Assembly: GCF_022049065.2 (NCBI RefSeq) | Contig: NZ_CP095744.1 | Span: forward strand, 744,001-808,000 | Source: Niallia sp. Man26 | Lineage (GTDB): Bacteria; Bacillota; Bacilli; Bacillales; Cytobacillaceae | Length of the DNA: 64,000 nt | Direction: 5' to 3' | Part shown: piece after piece, positions 1 to 9,164 of the stretch | Layout of the letters: the number at the start of each line of letters is the position of its first letter | Position numbering within the stretch: the stretch's first letter is position 1 | Position numbers and translations under genes: made by a program | Notes under the pieces: generated by a model | Databases searched by the model: none | Told to the model about the DNA's origin: nothing | The model's input: the letters and a program-made list of their open reading frames with translations, nothing else

Positions 1-733
<733 letters not shown>

Positions 734-805
734 ATTTTTTATTGTAAATAAGTGTTTCGAAGGACATTGGGAAAAGTCCCAGCGGTTGGTTCGTTTTGCT
801 GCTAT

Positions 806-1291
806 TTAAAGCTTTGAAGATTTGCCAGTATAAAGTTTTATTTGAATACTTGTACATATAATGATAATTTTTGTTTGCGAAAACAAATCGATTTCATGTG
901 ATAACAGCTTATCATCAATAGCGGTAATTTCGTCATAGCCCCACTCATCAATACCTCGCATCCCATCAAAGGCAATGCTATCACTGTTAGCATACACATT
1001 TCGTGTAATATCAAAGTCAAAGAAAAACCTTCTAACTTGGCTCCATATTACTTCATACAGTAAGTCATCATAATGCTTAATAATCATTATGATAGTTGTT
1101 GGGTCTTCCATATCCTCCTTGCTGTTGTTGTCAAAATGATTAACCAGTTTCATATCCTTGATGCTGGCATCATGAAAGGAATGATTAAGAACGAATTCAG
1201 CTGTGTCTGAATCAAAGCGATGGCTAATACTTTGCAAGTTTTGTTGATATCCTGCTAGATCCCAGTGATCTTCTGATATAAAGAACTTCAA
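806..1291 (-). CDS. hypothetical protein, 161 aa, acidic cytoplasmic
   Basis: No function recognised. The protein starts at a TTG (1291) placed 9 nt after AAAGGGAG. It has no signal peptide or membrane segment. An SFHDASIKDM stretch in the first third resembles the N-terminal HDA/HDC motif of small DUF4085-like or immunity-like proteins, but this is only a visual likeness. It stands alone between glvA and a DUF445 gene, with no toxin-like partner next to it. Codon use looks like its neighbours. Confidence 0.7.
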   Translation of the reverse strand: MKFFISEDHWDLAGYQQNLQSISHRFDSDTAEFVLNHSFHDASIKDMKLVNHFDNNSKEDMEDPTTIIMIIKHYDDLLYEVIWSQVRRFFFDFDITRNVYANSDSIAFDGMRGIDEWGYDEITAIDDKLLSHEIDLFSQTKIIIICTSIQIKLYTGKSSKL

Positions 1292-1381
1292 ATTATATAA
1301 CTCCCTTTTACTTTTTAGACATGCTTAAACAGATACGCACTTTGATAGGAAAAGGTTTCAGATAACATGCTAGAAAATAGT

Positions 1382-1410
1382 AAAAAAAGCTGCTTCACGC
1401 AGCTTTTTTT
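1382..1410 (-). terminator. Rho-independent terminator of the DUF445 gene
   Basis: GCTGC/GCAGC stem flanked by long A and T runs, 7 bp past the stop of the 1417-2670 gene. Its symmetry (A-run before, T-run after) allows action on both strands. Confidence 0.85.
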
Positions 1411-1416
1411 AATTGA

Positions 1417-2670
1417 TTACATTAACTGAATTAAACCATGGATACCCGTCAGGATAATCCCAATAATAAACCCGCAAATAGCTCCGTTAACACGAATCCA
1501 TTGCAAGTCTTTTCCAATATTGTTTTCAATCATGTCAATCATTGTTTCGTTATCAAGCTTATCTAAGTTTTCTTGCACAAGATCACCAATTTTTGCATGA
1601 TTCTTTTCAATCAGGATTGTAATTTGCGTTTGTAACCATGCATCAATAGTCTTGCTGTTGCTCTGAACCATGCCAAGAAAGTGTAAGCACATTGGAATCA
1701 AATAAGCATCAATAAACTCTTCATCGTCCAATTGAAGCAGGATATTTTGCTGTATTTTTTGTAGGCTTTCCATTATAGTGCTGTCTAAATCCCATTCAGA
1801 AATCAACTGATTTTTCCACTTGTCGATTCCCTCTATCAGCTGTTCATTCTCGTTCATTGCTTCCATTTCTTTGCGAATATACTGGACTAAAGCTTCACGG
1901 TTTGGCTGTCCTTTATGCTGCAAGCTTCTTACACCGCTCAACAGTAAATTTTGCACGATGTTGCCAAGTTTCTCCTCGCTGAGCAAGCTTTCAATGGACC
2001 TTAACGCAAATTTAAGCATTCCATCTGCTTCAATCCGGTTAATTACATTCATGGAAACACTGCCAAGCTTGCTTTTTGTTTCTTCTTGCCTTAACCAGTT
2101 ATCGGCTTTTTTTAGCACATGGTCTAATACTTTTTCATCGAAATTTTCATTAACTAATTTTGAGCTTATCGCTTCAATAATTTTTTTCACTTCAACAGTA
2201 GATAGTGTCAGAGTTATTTGTGATTTAATAAACGGGACCATTTTTTCAAGCTCTATATTGCTAACAAGCTTCTTAATCCCTTTAATGATTCCAACTCTTA
2301 AAGAACCTTTCGTTATAAGATCTGTAATGGTTGGAAGGAGCTTATCTGTAAAAGAGATATCCTTTATCTTATCTTGGATGCTTTCTTTAGAAAGCCAATC
2401 GTTTTTCAAGACTGTAACCAATCCATTTGTAACCCTTTTTCGATTATTAGGCAATAATGCAGTATGGGGTATCGGCAGTCCAAGGGGGTGACGGAACAAT
2501 GCGGTAACTGCGAACCAATCTGCTAACCCACCAACAAGACCGGCTTCAAATCCGCCTTGCAGCAATCTGATCCAAATAGAATCATCAAACGGTGCTGTTG
2601 CAATATAACCAATCCCCATAATAATCAAGGAATATACAGCTAATTTTTTTGATTTTGTTTTCATAGACAT
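1417..2670 (-). CDS. DUF445 family membrane protein
   Basis: Member of the DUF445 family (E. coli YjiN relatives), whose function is not established. The N-terminal helix (MGIGYIATAPF) leads into the family signature GLVGGLADWFAVTALFRHPLGLPIPHTALLPNNR. The middle is a long helical region, and a C-terminal hydrophobic anchor ends the protein, so it is probably tethered in the membrane with a large helical domain. An upstream ATG at 2682 is possible. The ATG at 2670 sits 6 nt after GAGG and is preferred. Single-gene transcription unit closed by the hairpin at 1382-1410. Confidence 0.9.
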   Translation of the reverse strand: MSMKTKSKKLAVYSLIIMGIGYIATAPFDDSIWIRLLQGGFEAGLVGGLADWFAVTALFRHPLGLPIPHTALLPNNRKRVTNGLVTVLKNDWLSKESIQDKIKDISFTDKLLPTITDLITKGSLRVGIIKGIKKLVSNIELEKMVPFIKSQITLTLSTVEVKKIIEAISSKLVNENFDEKVLDHVLKKADNWLRQEETKSKLGSVSMNVINRIEADGMLKFALRSIESLLSEEKLGNIVQNLLLSGVRSLQHKGQPNREALVQYIRKEMEAMNENEQLIEGIDKWKNQLISEWDLDSTIMESLQKIQQNILLQLDDEEFIDAYLIPMCLHFLGMVQSNSKTIDAWLQTQITILIEKNHAKIGDLVQENLDKLDNETMIDMIENNIGKDLQWIRVNGAICGFIIGIILTGIHGLIQLM

Positions 2671-2768
2671 CTTTTTCCTCATCCTTAAATAATATTAAAA
2701 TTTATCTATTCTTTTCTTATTATAACCGCCAATCACAGAAAATATCGTATTTAAGAGCAGCACTAAGC

Positions 2769-2794
2769 AAAAAAGCCGAATTTTTCATCCGGCT
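2769..2794 (-). terminator. Rho-independent terminator of the small membrane gene
   Basis: Read on the minus strand, AGCCGGAT, a short loop, then TTCGGCT followed by six Ts, 27 bp after the stop of the gene at 2821. Confidence 0.8.
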
Positions 2795-2820
2795 CTCTAT
2801 ACAATCTATAAAAAATTCTA

Positions 2821-2988
2821 TTATTTGTCCAGTCGATTGAGTTTTGCAGAGATTTCTCTAAGAATACTGTTTTTTTCTTTTTGTATTTTCAATAGCTTCC
2901 AAGCATACCAAACTGCAAATATAAAAATCCCTATTTTCCCTAACCATATAATAGGAATAAATAATAAATTAACATCTACCCAACTCAC
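2821..2988 (-). CDS. small single-pass membrane protein, 55 aa
   Basis: One hydrophobic helix (LLFIPIIWLGKIGIFIFAVWYAW) is followed by a charged, probably coiled-coil tail (KIQKEKNSILREISAKLNRLDK). The shape is like the small DUF4083/YrzO-type proteins of Bacillus, without firm identity. GTG at 2988 with GTGGGG about 8 nt upstream is preferred over the TTG at 3015, which sits almost on top of its AAAGG. It has its own terminator, which supports a real gene. Function unknown. Confidence 0.6.
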   Translation of the reverse strand: MSWVDVNLLFIPIIWLGKIGIFIFAVWYAWKLLKIQKEKNSILREISAKLNRLDK

Positions 2989-3080
2989 GTAAAAAACCCC
3001 ACTTTTCTTGTACAAACCTTTTGGTTAATTATATCTATATTTACTGCTTTTAACAAACAGAAAGAACAAGTATGATTCTA

Positions 3081-4120
3081 TTATTGTTTCGTTTTTAATA
3101 GTTCCGTTAATTGTTCTTCTGCATAAAAGAAACCGTATATTTTTTTCCTTTTTTTTGTTTCCTTCAAAACTTCTGCTATTTTTTGATGCGCTTGTTGTTC
3201 ATCACCTTTTAACTTTGCTAAAATAGCTTCACTTCTTTTATAACTGACAGGCTCTAGCGGACTCAAGTATTCATGAAGTTTTTTCATCTCTTCAAGATTT
3301 TTATTGCCACTGAAAATAGAATCTAACTGTCGGATATGGCTGATAAATTGCAGAGATAATTTATTCTTCTTCGTTACTGGTATTTGCTTATACGGTTCAA
3401 TTAAAGCACTGGCACAGTCATAGCCATCCTTCAATAACGTGTAGTAAAAAATCATATACGCAATCATAATATTGTCAGAAGAAGGCTTCATTGTTTTTAC
3501 CCGGTCTATTAATTCTTCGGACCACTCGGAGGGATGTAAGGGAGAATTCATTTCTTTCAGCAACAAAAGCGATACCAGAAATTCTTTCGTTTGTTCTCCC
3601 CCTCTTGATAGCTCGAGTAAAACACTTCCATCTGATTTTAACGCCCCATTGGTTGGATATAACGTTACAATGAAAATAGCCAAATTAAACAATCCGATAT
3701 ATATAGCTAGATCTAAGTCCATTGATATTCCGATACTTAAACTGATTAAAGCAGCAGCCGCTGAAAAGACTGGTCCCCCTGCTGCAAACAGCTTATGCTG
3801 CTTGGCAATTGCAGTCAGGTCGTCTGTTAAAGGGGAACAGCTTGCTGCACCACCAAACAAGAACCAGCTGTCATTCGCTTTAATATGCATTCTGTCACTG
3901 TTTTCAATTGTTAGTGGTCCTACCGTTAAAAAGTTGAACCGATACCCTGCCCAAACTCCGAACAACACATGACCTAGTTCATGAATCAATAACGTCAGCA
4001 GTAAAAAGCCAAAGGATATCCCTGTAAAATTAGCAAAGATGCGACATTCGTAAATTGAAATGCCAATACAAGTATTCCTAAAACGATTGATACCGGCAAT
4101 GGTTTTGTTAGTCTGCTCAT
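3081..4120 (-). CDS. M50 family zinc metalloprotease, reading frame broken near the N-terminus
   Basis: Intramembrane zinc protease type. HELGH binds zinc, and the later LYPTNGALKSDG supplies the third ligand (Asp) as in the M50 N-x-x-P-x(4)-DG motif. Several membrane segments are followed by a soluble C-terminal half. The intact catalytic frame begins only three residues before HELGH with no ribosome binding site. The natural start is ATG at 4120, after GGAGGG. From it, MSRLTKPLPVSIVLGILVLA runs well into the first membrane helix but meets a stop. The two frames join sensibly (…VASLL + NFTGISFGFLLLTLLIHELGH) if one base is added around 4022-4045. So this is either a recent frameshift or a base missed in sequencing. 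Confidence 0.8.
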
Positions 4121-4238
4121 TCCATTTACTCCCTCCAACACACTAATACGAATCAGTATGAAATAAGTTCCAAGTTTTAGAATTAACTTTAAGTTCCATT
4201 ATTGTATAATGATAGATATTAGTAAAGGAGGTTTTTAG

Positions 4239-4709
4239 ATGAATTCAATTGACTTAATTCTATTAAACTTTGCAGAAGTCAGAAGAAGAAGTATAAAAGT
4301 GTGGACATCTATCCCGTCAGAAAAATTATTCTGGAAGCCGGACAATGAAGCAATGAGCTGTATTGAAATGATTAGACATGTACTTGAAAGCGAGCATTAT
4401 TATCATTTGGCCATTAAAAACAGGGCAAGTTTAGCTGTATTTGATTCCCCCTTTGAAGGCAGACCATATTCAACTGTTGATGCAGAATTAGAAATTGCTG
4501 AGCCTTATCGTAATAGTTTTCTAGATACGATAAAATCCTTTACAGAAGAAGATTTAATTAAAATAAAAATTGACCGCTCTGAATCTGGTTACATAAGAGA
4601 GCTAGGAGATATGCTGTTGCGCGTCGCCTATCATGAGTCTGTTCACACCGGTCAGCTCCTGGACTATTTAAGAACAGCCGATATCCCAAGAGTTCGTATC
4701 TGGGACTGA
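4239..4709 (+). CDS. DinB family protein
   Basis: Four-helix-bundle protein of the DinB/YfiT metal-dependent family, 156 aa, full length. The metal-binding histidines are visible in the helix IEMIRHVLESEHYYH and in YHESVHTGQL near the C-terminus. Members act as thiol-dependent transferases or have unknown roles in stress, so the substrate cannot be named. ATG at 4239 follows AAAGGAGG at good spacing. It stands alone and converges on the next minus-strand operon across a hairpin. Confidence 0.88.
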   Translation: MNSIDLILLNFAEVRRRSIKVWTSIPSEKLFWKPDNEAMSCIEMIRHVLESEHYYHLAIKNRASLAVFDSPFEGRPYSTVDAELEIAEPYRNSFLDTIKSFTEEDLIKIKIDRSESGYIRELGDMLLRVAYHESVHTGQLLDYLRTADIPRVRIWD

Positions 4710-4714
4710 GTTTA

Positions 4715-4741
4715 GGTGGTGCATAAGTATTATGCACCACC
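4715..4741. terminator. 12-bp perfect hairpin between convergent genes
   Basis: GGTGGTGCATAA, loop GTA, TTATGCACCACC. It lies 5 bp after the DinB stop and 9 bp before the end of the opposing gene. There is no strong T-run on either side, so it may act as a weak bidirectional terminator or RNA-stability hairpin. Confidence 0.6.
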
Positions 4742-4750
4742 AGTTCTGCT

Positions 4751-5395
4751 CTATTCCAATTCCTCCACAAGTTTATCATTAATTTGTGTAAGCTCTGTTT
4801 CCGCTGGTAGATTTCCCATCACCATATTAATGCTTGAATATCTTTTTTCATTAGAAAACAAATAAAAACCATGCCCGTCATGACCAATCGAAATGTAAAA
4901 AGAATTTGGTTTTAAAGGAACGACTGCTGTTCTCTTCTTATAATGGAACTGCACATTATTGATGGACGAAATGGCATAAAAATCATTCATGACCGCTTGT
5001 ATATAGGTATCATTAATAATTTGCGAAAGAGTATCTATATCCATAAACTTCACAGTTATATACGCTGGATGATAGAAACTTGTTATTCTTCCAGAACTAT
5101 GGTAGATTCTTTTTTCTAATGAATATTGGACATTGTATTCTAAACTTAGTGCGTCAAAGTCAGTTAAGTATTCTTCGACGTTATTAGTTTCCAAATAAAG
5201 TGATAGATATAAAGGAAAGGTATTAGCAGCAAATAAGAATTTCTTTAAATAATCTCGCTCACTGTTATCATGTTTTTCATCCACGCTGAGATAGTAAACT
5301 TTAGGCGAAGTCTGCAAAAATTCAGTTTTAACAGGCAAAAAATGCTCCTTTAACACCTCCTGCAAATCCTCTTCCTTTAACCATAATTGATCCAT
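4751..5395 (-). CDS. hypothetical protein, paralogue of the next gene
   Basis: About 214 aa, soluble, function not recognised. The last 50 residues (IGHDGHGFYLFSNEKRYSS…LPAETE) match the end of the upstream neighbour (WHDGQGFTIYTNDFRYASL…LPSGT), so the two are tandem duplicates that diverged strongly. ATG at 5395 is preferred over GTG at 5404 because AAAGGGTG lies 6 nt before it. It is third in a tight cluster: membrane protein 6041-6319, paralogue 5421-6023, this gene, with 17- and 25-bp gaps. It may be an immunity or sensing family, but no partner is visible to support that. Confidence 0.72.
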   Translation of the reverse strand: MDQLWLKEEDLQEVLKEHFLPVKTEFLQTSPKVYYLSVDEKHDNSERDYLKKFLFAANTFPLYLSLYLETNNVEEYLTDFDALSLEYNVQYSLEKRIYHSSGRITSFYHPAYITVKFMDIDTLSQIINDTYIQAVMNDFYAISSINNVQFHYKKRTAVVPLKPNSFYISIGHDGHGFYLFSNEKRYSSINMVMGNLPAETELTQINDKLVEELE

Positions 5396-5420
5396 TGATT
5401 TCACCCTTTACATTCCGCTA

Positions 5421-6023
5421 TTAGTCTATAATCGTTCCGCTCGGCAGATGATCGATTAGCTCATCCAATGATGCATAACGAAAATCATTCGTATAGATAG
5501 TAAACCCTTGCCCATCATGCCAAATTACAATAACCGTTGCTGCTTCTTTCATATTAAAGCACGGAACTAGAGATTGCTTTTGTCTGCCAAATAAACCTTT
5601 AGTAAGTTTATGCTTAAAGGTGATATTATCTGAAAAAGAAACAGCATAAAACTGATTAGATCCTGCAAACCAAAAGCTTTCCTCTAAAACAAGGTTCAGC
5701 GCAGAAGAGTTATTTATTGTAATTCTAAAGACCGGATATCCCTTTTGTTTTGGTTCTACATAGCCTAATGAATATGGAATGCTTTTCTGTCTTAATTTAG
5801 ATTCCAGTTCTTCTGTACAGTCTTTATATGCTTCAAATACAACAAAAAGGGAGAATTCATTTTGTTTACATAGAAAGTCATATAAAAATTGCTTCGTTTC
5901 CTCATCATAATTCTCATATTCCGAAGGACCAATATATATTTTAGACAATACTCGAGCTTCTTCAAATAGTAAATAATCCTCCTCTGAATTAAATGGCTCT
6001 GCTGTTATATGAATCTTGGTCAA
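5421..6023 (-). CDS. hypothetical protein, paralogue of the downstream gene
   Basis: About 200 aa, soluble, unknown function. Shares with its downstream neighbour the C-terminal pattern HDGxGF, then N-x(2)-RY-x-S and a closing LP-x(2)-T. The open frame runs further upstream, but those residues overlap the preceding gene. TTG at 6023 sits 7 nt after GGAAGAGGTGG and gives a start 17 bp after the previous stop. This TTG is chosen for that reason. It is part of a three-gene operon of unknown role. Confidence 0.7.
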   Translation of the reverse strand: MTKIHITAEPFNSEEDYLLFEEARVLSKIYIGPSEYENYDEETKQFLYDFLCKQNEFSLFVVFEAYKDCTEELESKLRQKSIPYSLGYVEPKQKGYPVFRITINNSSALNLVLEESFWFAGSNQFYAVSFSDNITFKHKLTKGLFGRQKQSLVPCFNMKEAATVIVIWHDGQGFTIYTNDFRYASLDELIDHLPSGTIID

Positions 6024-6040
6024 GAACAAGCCACCTCTTC

Positions 6041-6319
6041 CTATGTAGTTCTTTGTGTAAGTTTTTTTATAATAGAGGTAATTCCGTTTAAACAAAGCAA
6101 AATGATTAGTTGTAGAAAGGAAAATAAAATAATAGCCAAAAATAAATCGAAATACTCCTCGCCTGGCGGTGAATCGGTTGAAATATCCACATTTAATATA
6201 TTAAAAAAATAGGAAAAACCAATTGAACAGAATAAGCCTAAGTAAATGCTTATCCAGTGACGATAATATCTTATATTCATTAAACCGAAAAAAATAAACA
6301 TGTGCTTAACCCTATACAT
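6041..6319 (-). CDS. small membrane protein, about 92 aa
   Basis: Two hydrophobic helices (WISIYLGLFCSIGFSYFFNIL and LFLAIILFSFLQLIILLCL) are separated by an acidic loop containing DISTDSPPGEEYFD. No family recognised. The start is uncertain: ATG at 6319 has no clear ribosome binding site, and ATG at 6301 has a weak AGGG. It is first in the cluster with the two soluble paralogues and stops 17 bp before the next start. A membrane partner for them is possible but unproven. Confidence 0.55.
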   Translation of the reverse strand: MYRVKHMFIFFGLMNIRYYRHWISIYLGLFCSIGFSYFFNILNVDISTDSPPGEEYFDLFLAIILFSFLQLIILLCLNGITSIIKKLTQRTT

Positions 6320-6433
6320 ATTGTATTAATCAAAATAATTATTAGTAGATGCTATGCTATGTTTCAATCTGCATAGAGTTGCTACCTCCAGGGGAAAAAT
6401 GAGAGTGATATTCTTTGATATAATAAATTCTTC

Positions 6434-6462
6434 AAAAATAAAAGCCGTCCAACTAGGACGAC
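6434..6462 (-). terminator. terminator after the P-loop kinase gene
   Basis: Minus strand: CGTCC, TAGTT, GGACGG, then CTTTTATTTTT, 28 bp past the stop at 6491. Confidence 0.75.
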
Positions 6463-6490
6463 CTCTTCTATAATATTTCGCTGCAGGCAC

Positions 6491-6997
6491 TCATTTACCT
6501 TCTTCTTCCAGATTTCTCACAATTAACTTTACTACCTCTTTATGTGACAATTCATTAGTCAATTTTCTTTCACCAGCCACTCCTAAGTAATCGTTAGGAG
6601 TCCACCAGGAGCGCATGGCATCTTCTCCAAACTCCAACTTCTTATCACGGGTATTATGGCGTTTGACTGTTTCTTCGAATGTTAGATCAAAGTAATAGGT
6701 AAATGCCTTTCCATCATAGAAATCAATTAGGTTATGGAGCATGTTACCGTAGCGGATTTTATTCAGTATCCCTTCGACAATAACATATTTACATTTGCTC
6801 TTTCCATATTCAGCAACTTGACGAATCAGATCAATAGATAGGTTCCCTTCTCTATCGTGAACCTTTAGCATATCTCGGCGGATTGTATCCTGGGAAACTA
6901 ACAGTGTGGCAGTACCATAATGGTCTTGAATACTCTTTGCTACAGTAGTTTTACCGCTGCCTGAATTTCCACGCAAAATTATTAACTTAGATTCCAT
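6491..6997 (-). CDS. P-loop kinase-like NTPase
   Basis: 168 aa. The N-terminal Walker A is LRGNSGSGKTT, followed by a kinase-like SQDTIRRDML (base/acceptor site) and VIVEGIL as Walker B-like strand. Later TRDKKLEFG resembles a lid with arginines. This is the AAA_33/zeta-toxin-like small-molecule kinase fold; the substrate cannot be told from sequence. No antitoxin-like gene is adjacent, so a toxin role is not supported. Start ATG 6997 lies 26 bp after the RpiR regulator stop, so it may be co-transcribed with it. Confidence 0.85.
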   Translation of the reverse strand: MESKLIILRGNSGSGKTTVAKSIQDHYGTATLLVSQDTIRRDMLKVHDREGNLSIDLIRQVAEYGKSKCKYVIVEGILNKIRYGNMLHNLIDFYDGKAFTYYFDLTFEETVKRHNTRDKKLEFGEDAMRSWWTPNDYLGVAGERKLTNELSHKEVVKLIVRNLEEEGK

Positions 6998-7023
6998 TAT
7001 TAATGGTCCCCTTTAGATAATAT

Positions 7024-7887
7024 TTATCCTTTATTTTTCTGGGTGAACTCCATTACTGCGTTTCGCGAGTTTACAATTTTTTCAATACTATCATCATAAT
7101 ACTTAGATACGTAGGCATAAAAGATAATATCGATTGTTAGGAATTGGGCGAATATCGAGCTTGTAGCAGCACTGCGGAACTGTGCTTCTGGTGCGCGCAC
7201 ATATTGTAAGGATAATCCAACCTTTTGTGATAAGGTATTATGACCAAAACGGGTTAGTCCAATGGTTTGACAGCCAGACTCCTTTGCGATATCAACAAGG
7301 CGAAGTACTTCCGTTGTCTCACCTGTATTCGACACACAGAAGAAGATGCAATTTTTTGAAGCTCCTGAAAGGATGGAAGCATAAATATGGGCATCTTGGA
7401 TTGCTACAACGACTTTTCCTAAGCGGGACCATTTTTGCATAATATCATTTGCTACAAGAGATGAAGCTCCTAAACCATACACATATACAACATCTGCATG
7501 CTTTATACTTTCAATTGCTTTATCAATCATTTCATCATCTAATTCTAAAGCAGTTTCTTTAATAACCTGTACTGAATTCGAGACAATCTTTTCCTTAATG
7601 GACTGGGTTGTTTCGTTTTTTTCAATATCAGAAAAGCTGCTTTTCAAAGAATGGGAAAATTGGGATGAAAGAGACAGCTTTAAATCTGAATAGCCTTCCA
7701 CTCCAATGGAACGGCATAAGCGGATGACCGCAGCACTGCTGGCATTTGCATGCATAGCCAATTCATGAACAGACATTCGTACAATATCATTGGCATTTTC
7801 TAATATGTATTGTGCGACCTTTCTTTCTGACTTGGGCAGCTCTTCAATAATACTTTCAATTCTCACTAATATATTAACGGAAGTCAT
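7024..7887 (-). CDS. MurR/RpiR family transcriptional regulator
   Basis: 287 aa. Residues 1-75 form the HTH_6 domain (ELPKSERKVAQYILENA, then SSAAVIRLCRSIGVEGYSDLKL). Residues about 120-260 form a SIS phosphosugar-binding domain (VYGLGASSLVANDI, SNTGETTEVLRLVDIA). ATG at 7887 follows AAAAGGGGGAAACT and is preferred over upstream in-frame codons. It lies next to the AnmK/MupG/PTS operon, although a terminator separates them, and its SIS domain would fit sensing MurNAc-6-phosphate or a related sugar phosphate. MurR in E. coli does exactly this; the ligand here is inference. Confidence 0.9.
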   Translation of the reverse strand: MTSVNILVRIESIIEELPKSERKVAQYILENANDIVRMSVHELAMHANASSAAVIRLCRSIGVEGYSDLKLSLSSQFSHSLKSSFSDIEKNETTQSIKEKIVSNSVQVIKETALELDDEMIDKAIESIKHADVVYVYGLGASSLVANDIMQKWSRLGKVVVAIQDAHIYASILSGASKNCIFFCVSNTGETTEVLRLVDIAKESGCQTIGLTRFGHNTLSQKVGLSLQYVRAPEAQFRSAATSSIFAQFLTIDIIFYAYVSKYYDDSIEKIVNSRNAVMEFTQKNKG

Positions 7888-8010
7888 AGTTTCCCCCTTT
7901 TCAATCTCTCTGTTGTAAAAAATAATCCACTTAGTGTTATAGTACTGAATATATTTTATCAAGAAAAGCTACCTGACTAATAGGTTTTTGATTAAAACTC
8001 TAAAAACTAG

Positions 8011-8051
8011 CGAAAAGCAAGCCTCAAAGATACAAGATGCTTGAGGCTTGC
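8011..8051 (-). terminator. terminator of the PTS-anmK-mupG operon
   Basis: 11-bp perfect stem GCAAGCCTCAA / TTGAGGCTTGC with a 13-nt loop, followed on the minus strand by TTTTC. It starts 10 bp past the mupG stop. Confidence 0.9.
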
Positions 8052-8060
8052 CACTCTAAA

Positions 8061-9146
8061 CTATTCTAATGTAAATTGAAATTTCCCCCATGGCTGCAGA
8101 AAATCTAATAAAAATACTTCCTCAGGAACAATACGGCCAACCACATTTGTCTTTCCCGAGTTTTCCATATCTTGCAGAGCGATTTGCAGCTCTCCTTTGT
8201 ACTGCCCGTATCGCTCATTTTCTATAAGAATATCTCCGCGGCGAATGTTAGGAGTGTTTGTTGCTTTAAAGTCTTCCTGTTTATATTTCACTCGTGATTG
8301 CGTAGACCTGATTAAATAATCGGAAACATCACCCCTGTAAAAATGAAATTCATCTAGCACAATTTTTTTCTCAAGCTCTGTGATCGTGTTATATAATTCT
8401 GTTTTGAAGGTCAGTATGTTGCTGTTAAGCTGACTTAGCACCTTCATTTCGGCTTCTGAAGCATAGGCATTAGCAATGACCACTTCGTCTATCAGACCTG
8501 TCGCAAATAAGTGTTTAGCCTGTGTTCCTATTGGAAGGTTACGATGCATTTCTAGTGTGCACAACCCTTCAGTAACTGGCCACGGTCCAAATGTTGCTGC
8601 TTGTGAATTAATAAAAGCAGCTGTGCTTATATTATGCTTTTTAAACAGATCACAGCATTTGTTGAAATGGGAATAACTTAAACCTGCATAACGATGCGGA
8701 TAAAAATTGTGGGAACCTACTAAATTATCTCGATTAGGCTGATAAGCGATAATATTATCTAAATAATTAGTAGCATTGCTCATATTAATTTCAATCTTTA
8801 GCCCAAAGGGATTATGTGTCATGATTGCTTCTTCATTTCCAGAAAAACCTGCATCTAGGCGAATGCCATAAGCACCCATGTCTGCAAAGAATGACAGGTT
8901 ATTATAGGAAATTCCTAAAGCAGTTAAAACTCTCGGTGCTATATCGACCATTACTTTCATCTCTAAATCATTTGCAAAAGAACAAATTTCTTTAAAATTT
9001 TTCATAATGTCCTTCTGTTGACCATTAACGGACAACAGACATGTAAACACCTTTTCAAAGCCGTAATTATGGGCCAGTTGAAGATATTGTTTATCTTTTT
9101 CCATTGTGGAATGCTCAGGATATAGGGATATTCCTAACTTTTTCAT
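8061..9146 (-). CDS. mupG: MupG-type 6-phospho-N-acetylmuramidase (DUF871, GH170)
   Basis: 361 aa, the usual length for the DUF871 family, which is characterised in S. aureus and B. subtilis as a cytoplasmic glycosidase cutting MurNAc-6-phosphate-GlcNAc. The N-terminal TIM-barrel opens LGISLYPEHSTMEKDKQYL. The family patterns GAYGIRLDAGF, HNFYPHRYAGLS and the C-terminal small barrel (RRGDILIENERYG) are present. ATG at 9146 follows GAGAGGAAA. It is the last gene of the operon, 18 bp after anmK, and is terminated right after. The operon lacks MurQ, so where the phosphomuramic acid goes is open. Confidence 0.85.
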   Translation of the reverse strand: MKKLGISLYPEHSTMEKDKQYLQLAHNYGFEKVFTCLLSVNGQQKDIMKNFKEICSFANDLEMKVMVDIAPRVLTALGISYNNLSFFADMGAYGIRLDAGFSGNEEAIMTHNPFGLKIEINMSNATNYLDNIIAYQPNRDNLVGSHNFYPHRYAGLSYSHFNKCCDLFKKHNISTAAFINSQAATFGPWPVTEGLCTLEMHRNLPIGTQAKHLFATGLIDEVVIANAYASEAEMKVLSQLNSNILTFKTELYNTITELEKKIVLDEFHFYRGDVSDYLIRSTQSRVKYKQEDFKATNTPNIRRGDILIENERYGQYKGELQIALQDMENSGKTNVVGRIVPEEVFLLDFLQPWGKFQFTLE

Positions 9147-9164
9147 GAAAGTTTCCTCTCTATT

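Noticed and set aside
1820..2491. Long plus-strand open frame opposite the DUF445 gene
   Set aside because: It is antisense to a clear family member, has no ribosome binding site and its residues (Ser/Phe-rich) look like a shadow.
6491..6997. Zeta-like toxin
   Set aside because: The P-loop kinase fold is similar, but there is no antitoxin gene and the neighbour is an RpiR regulator.
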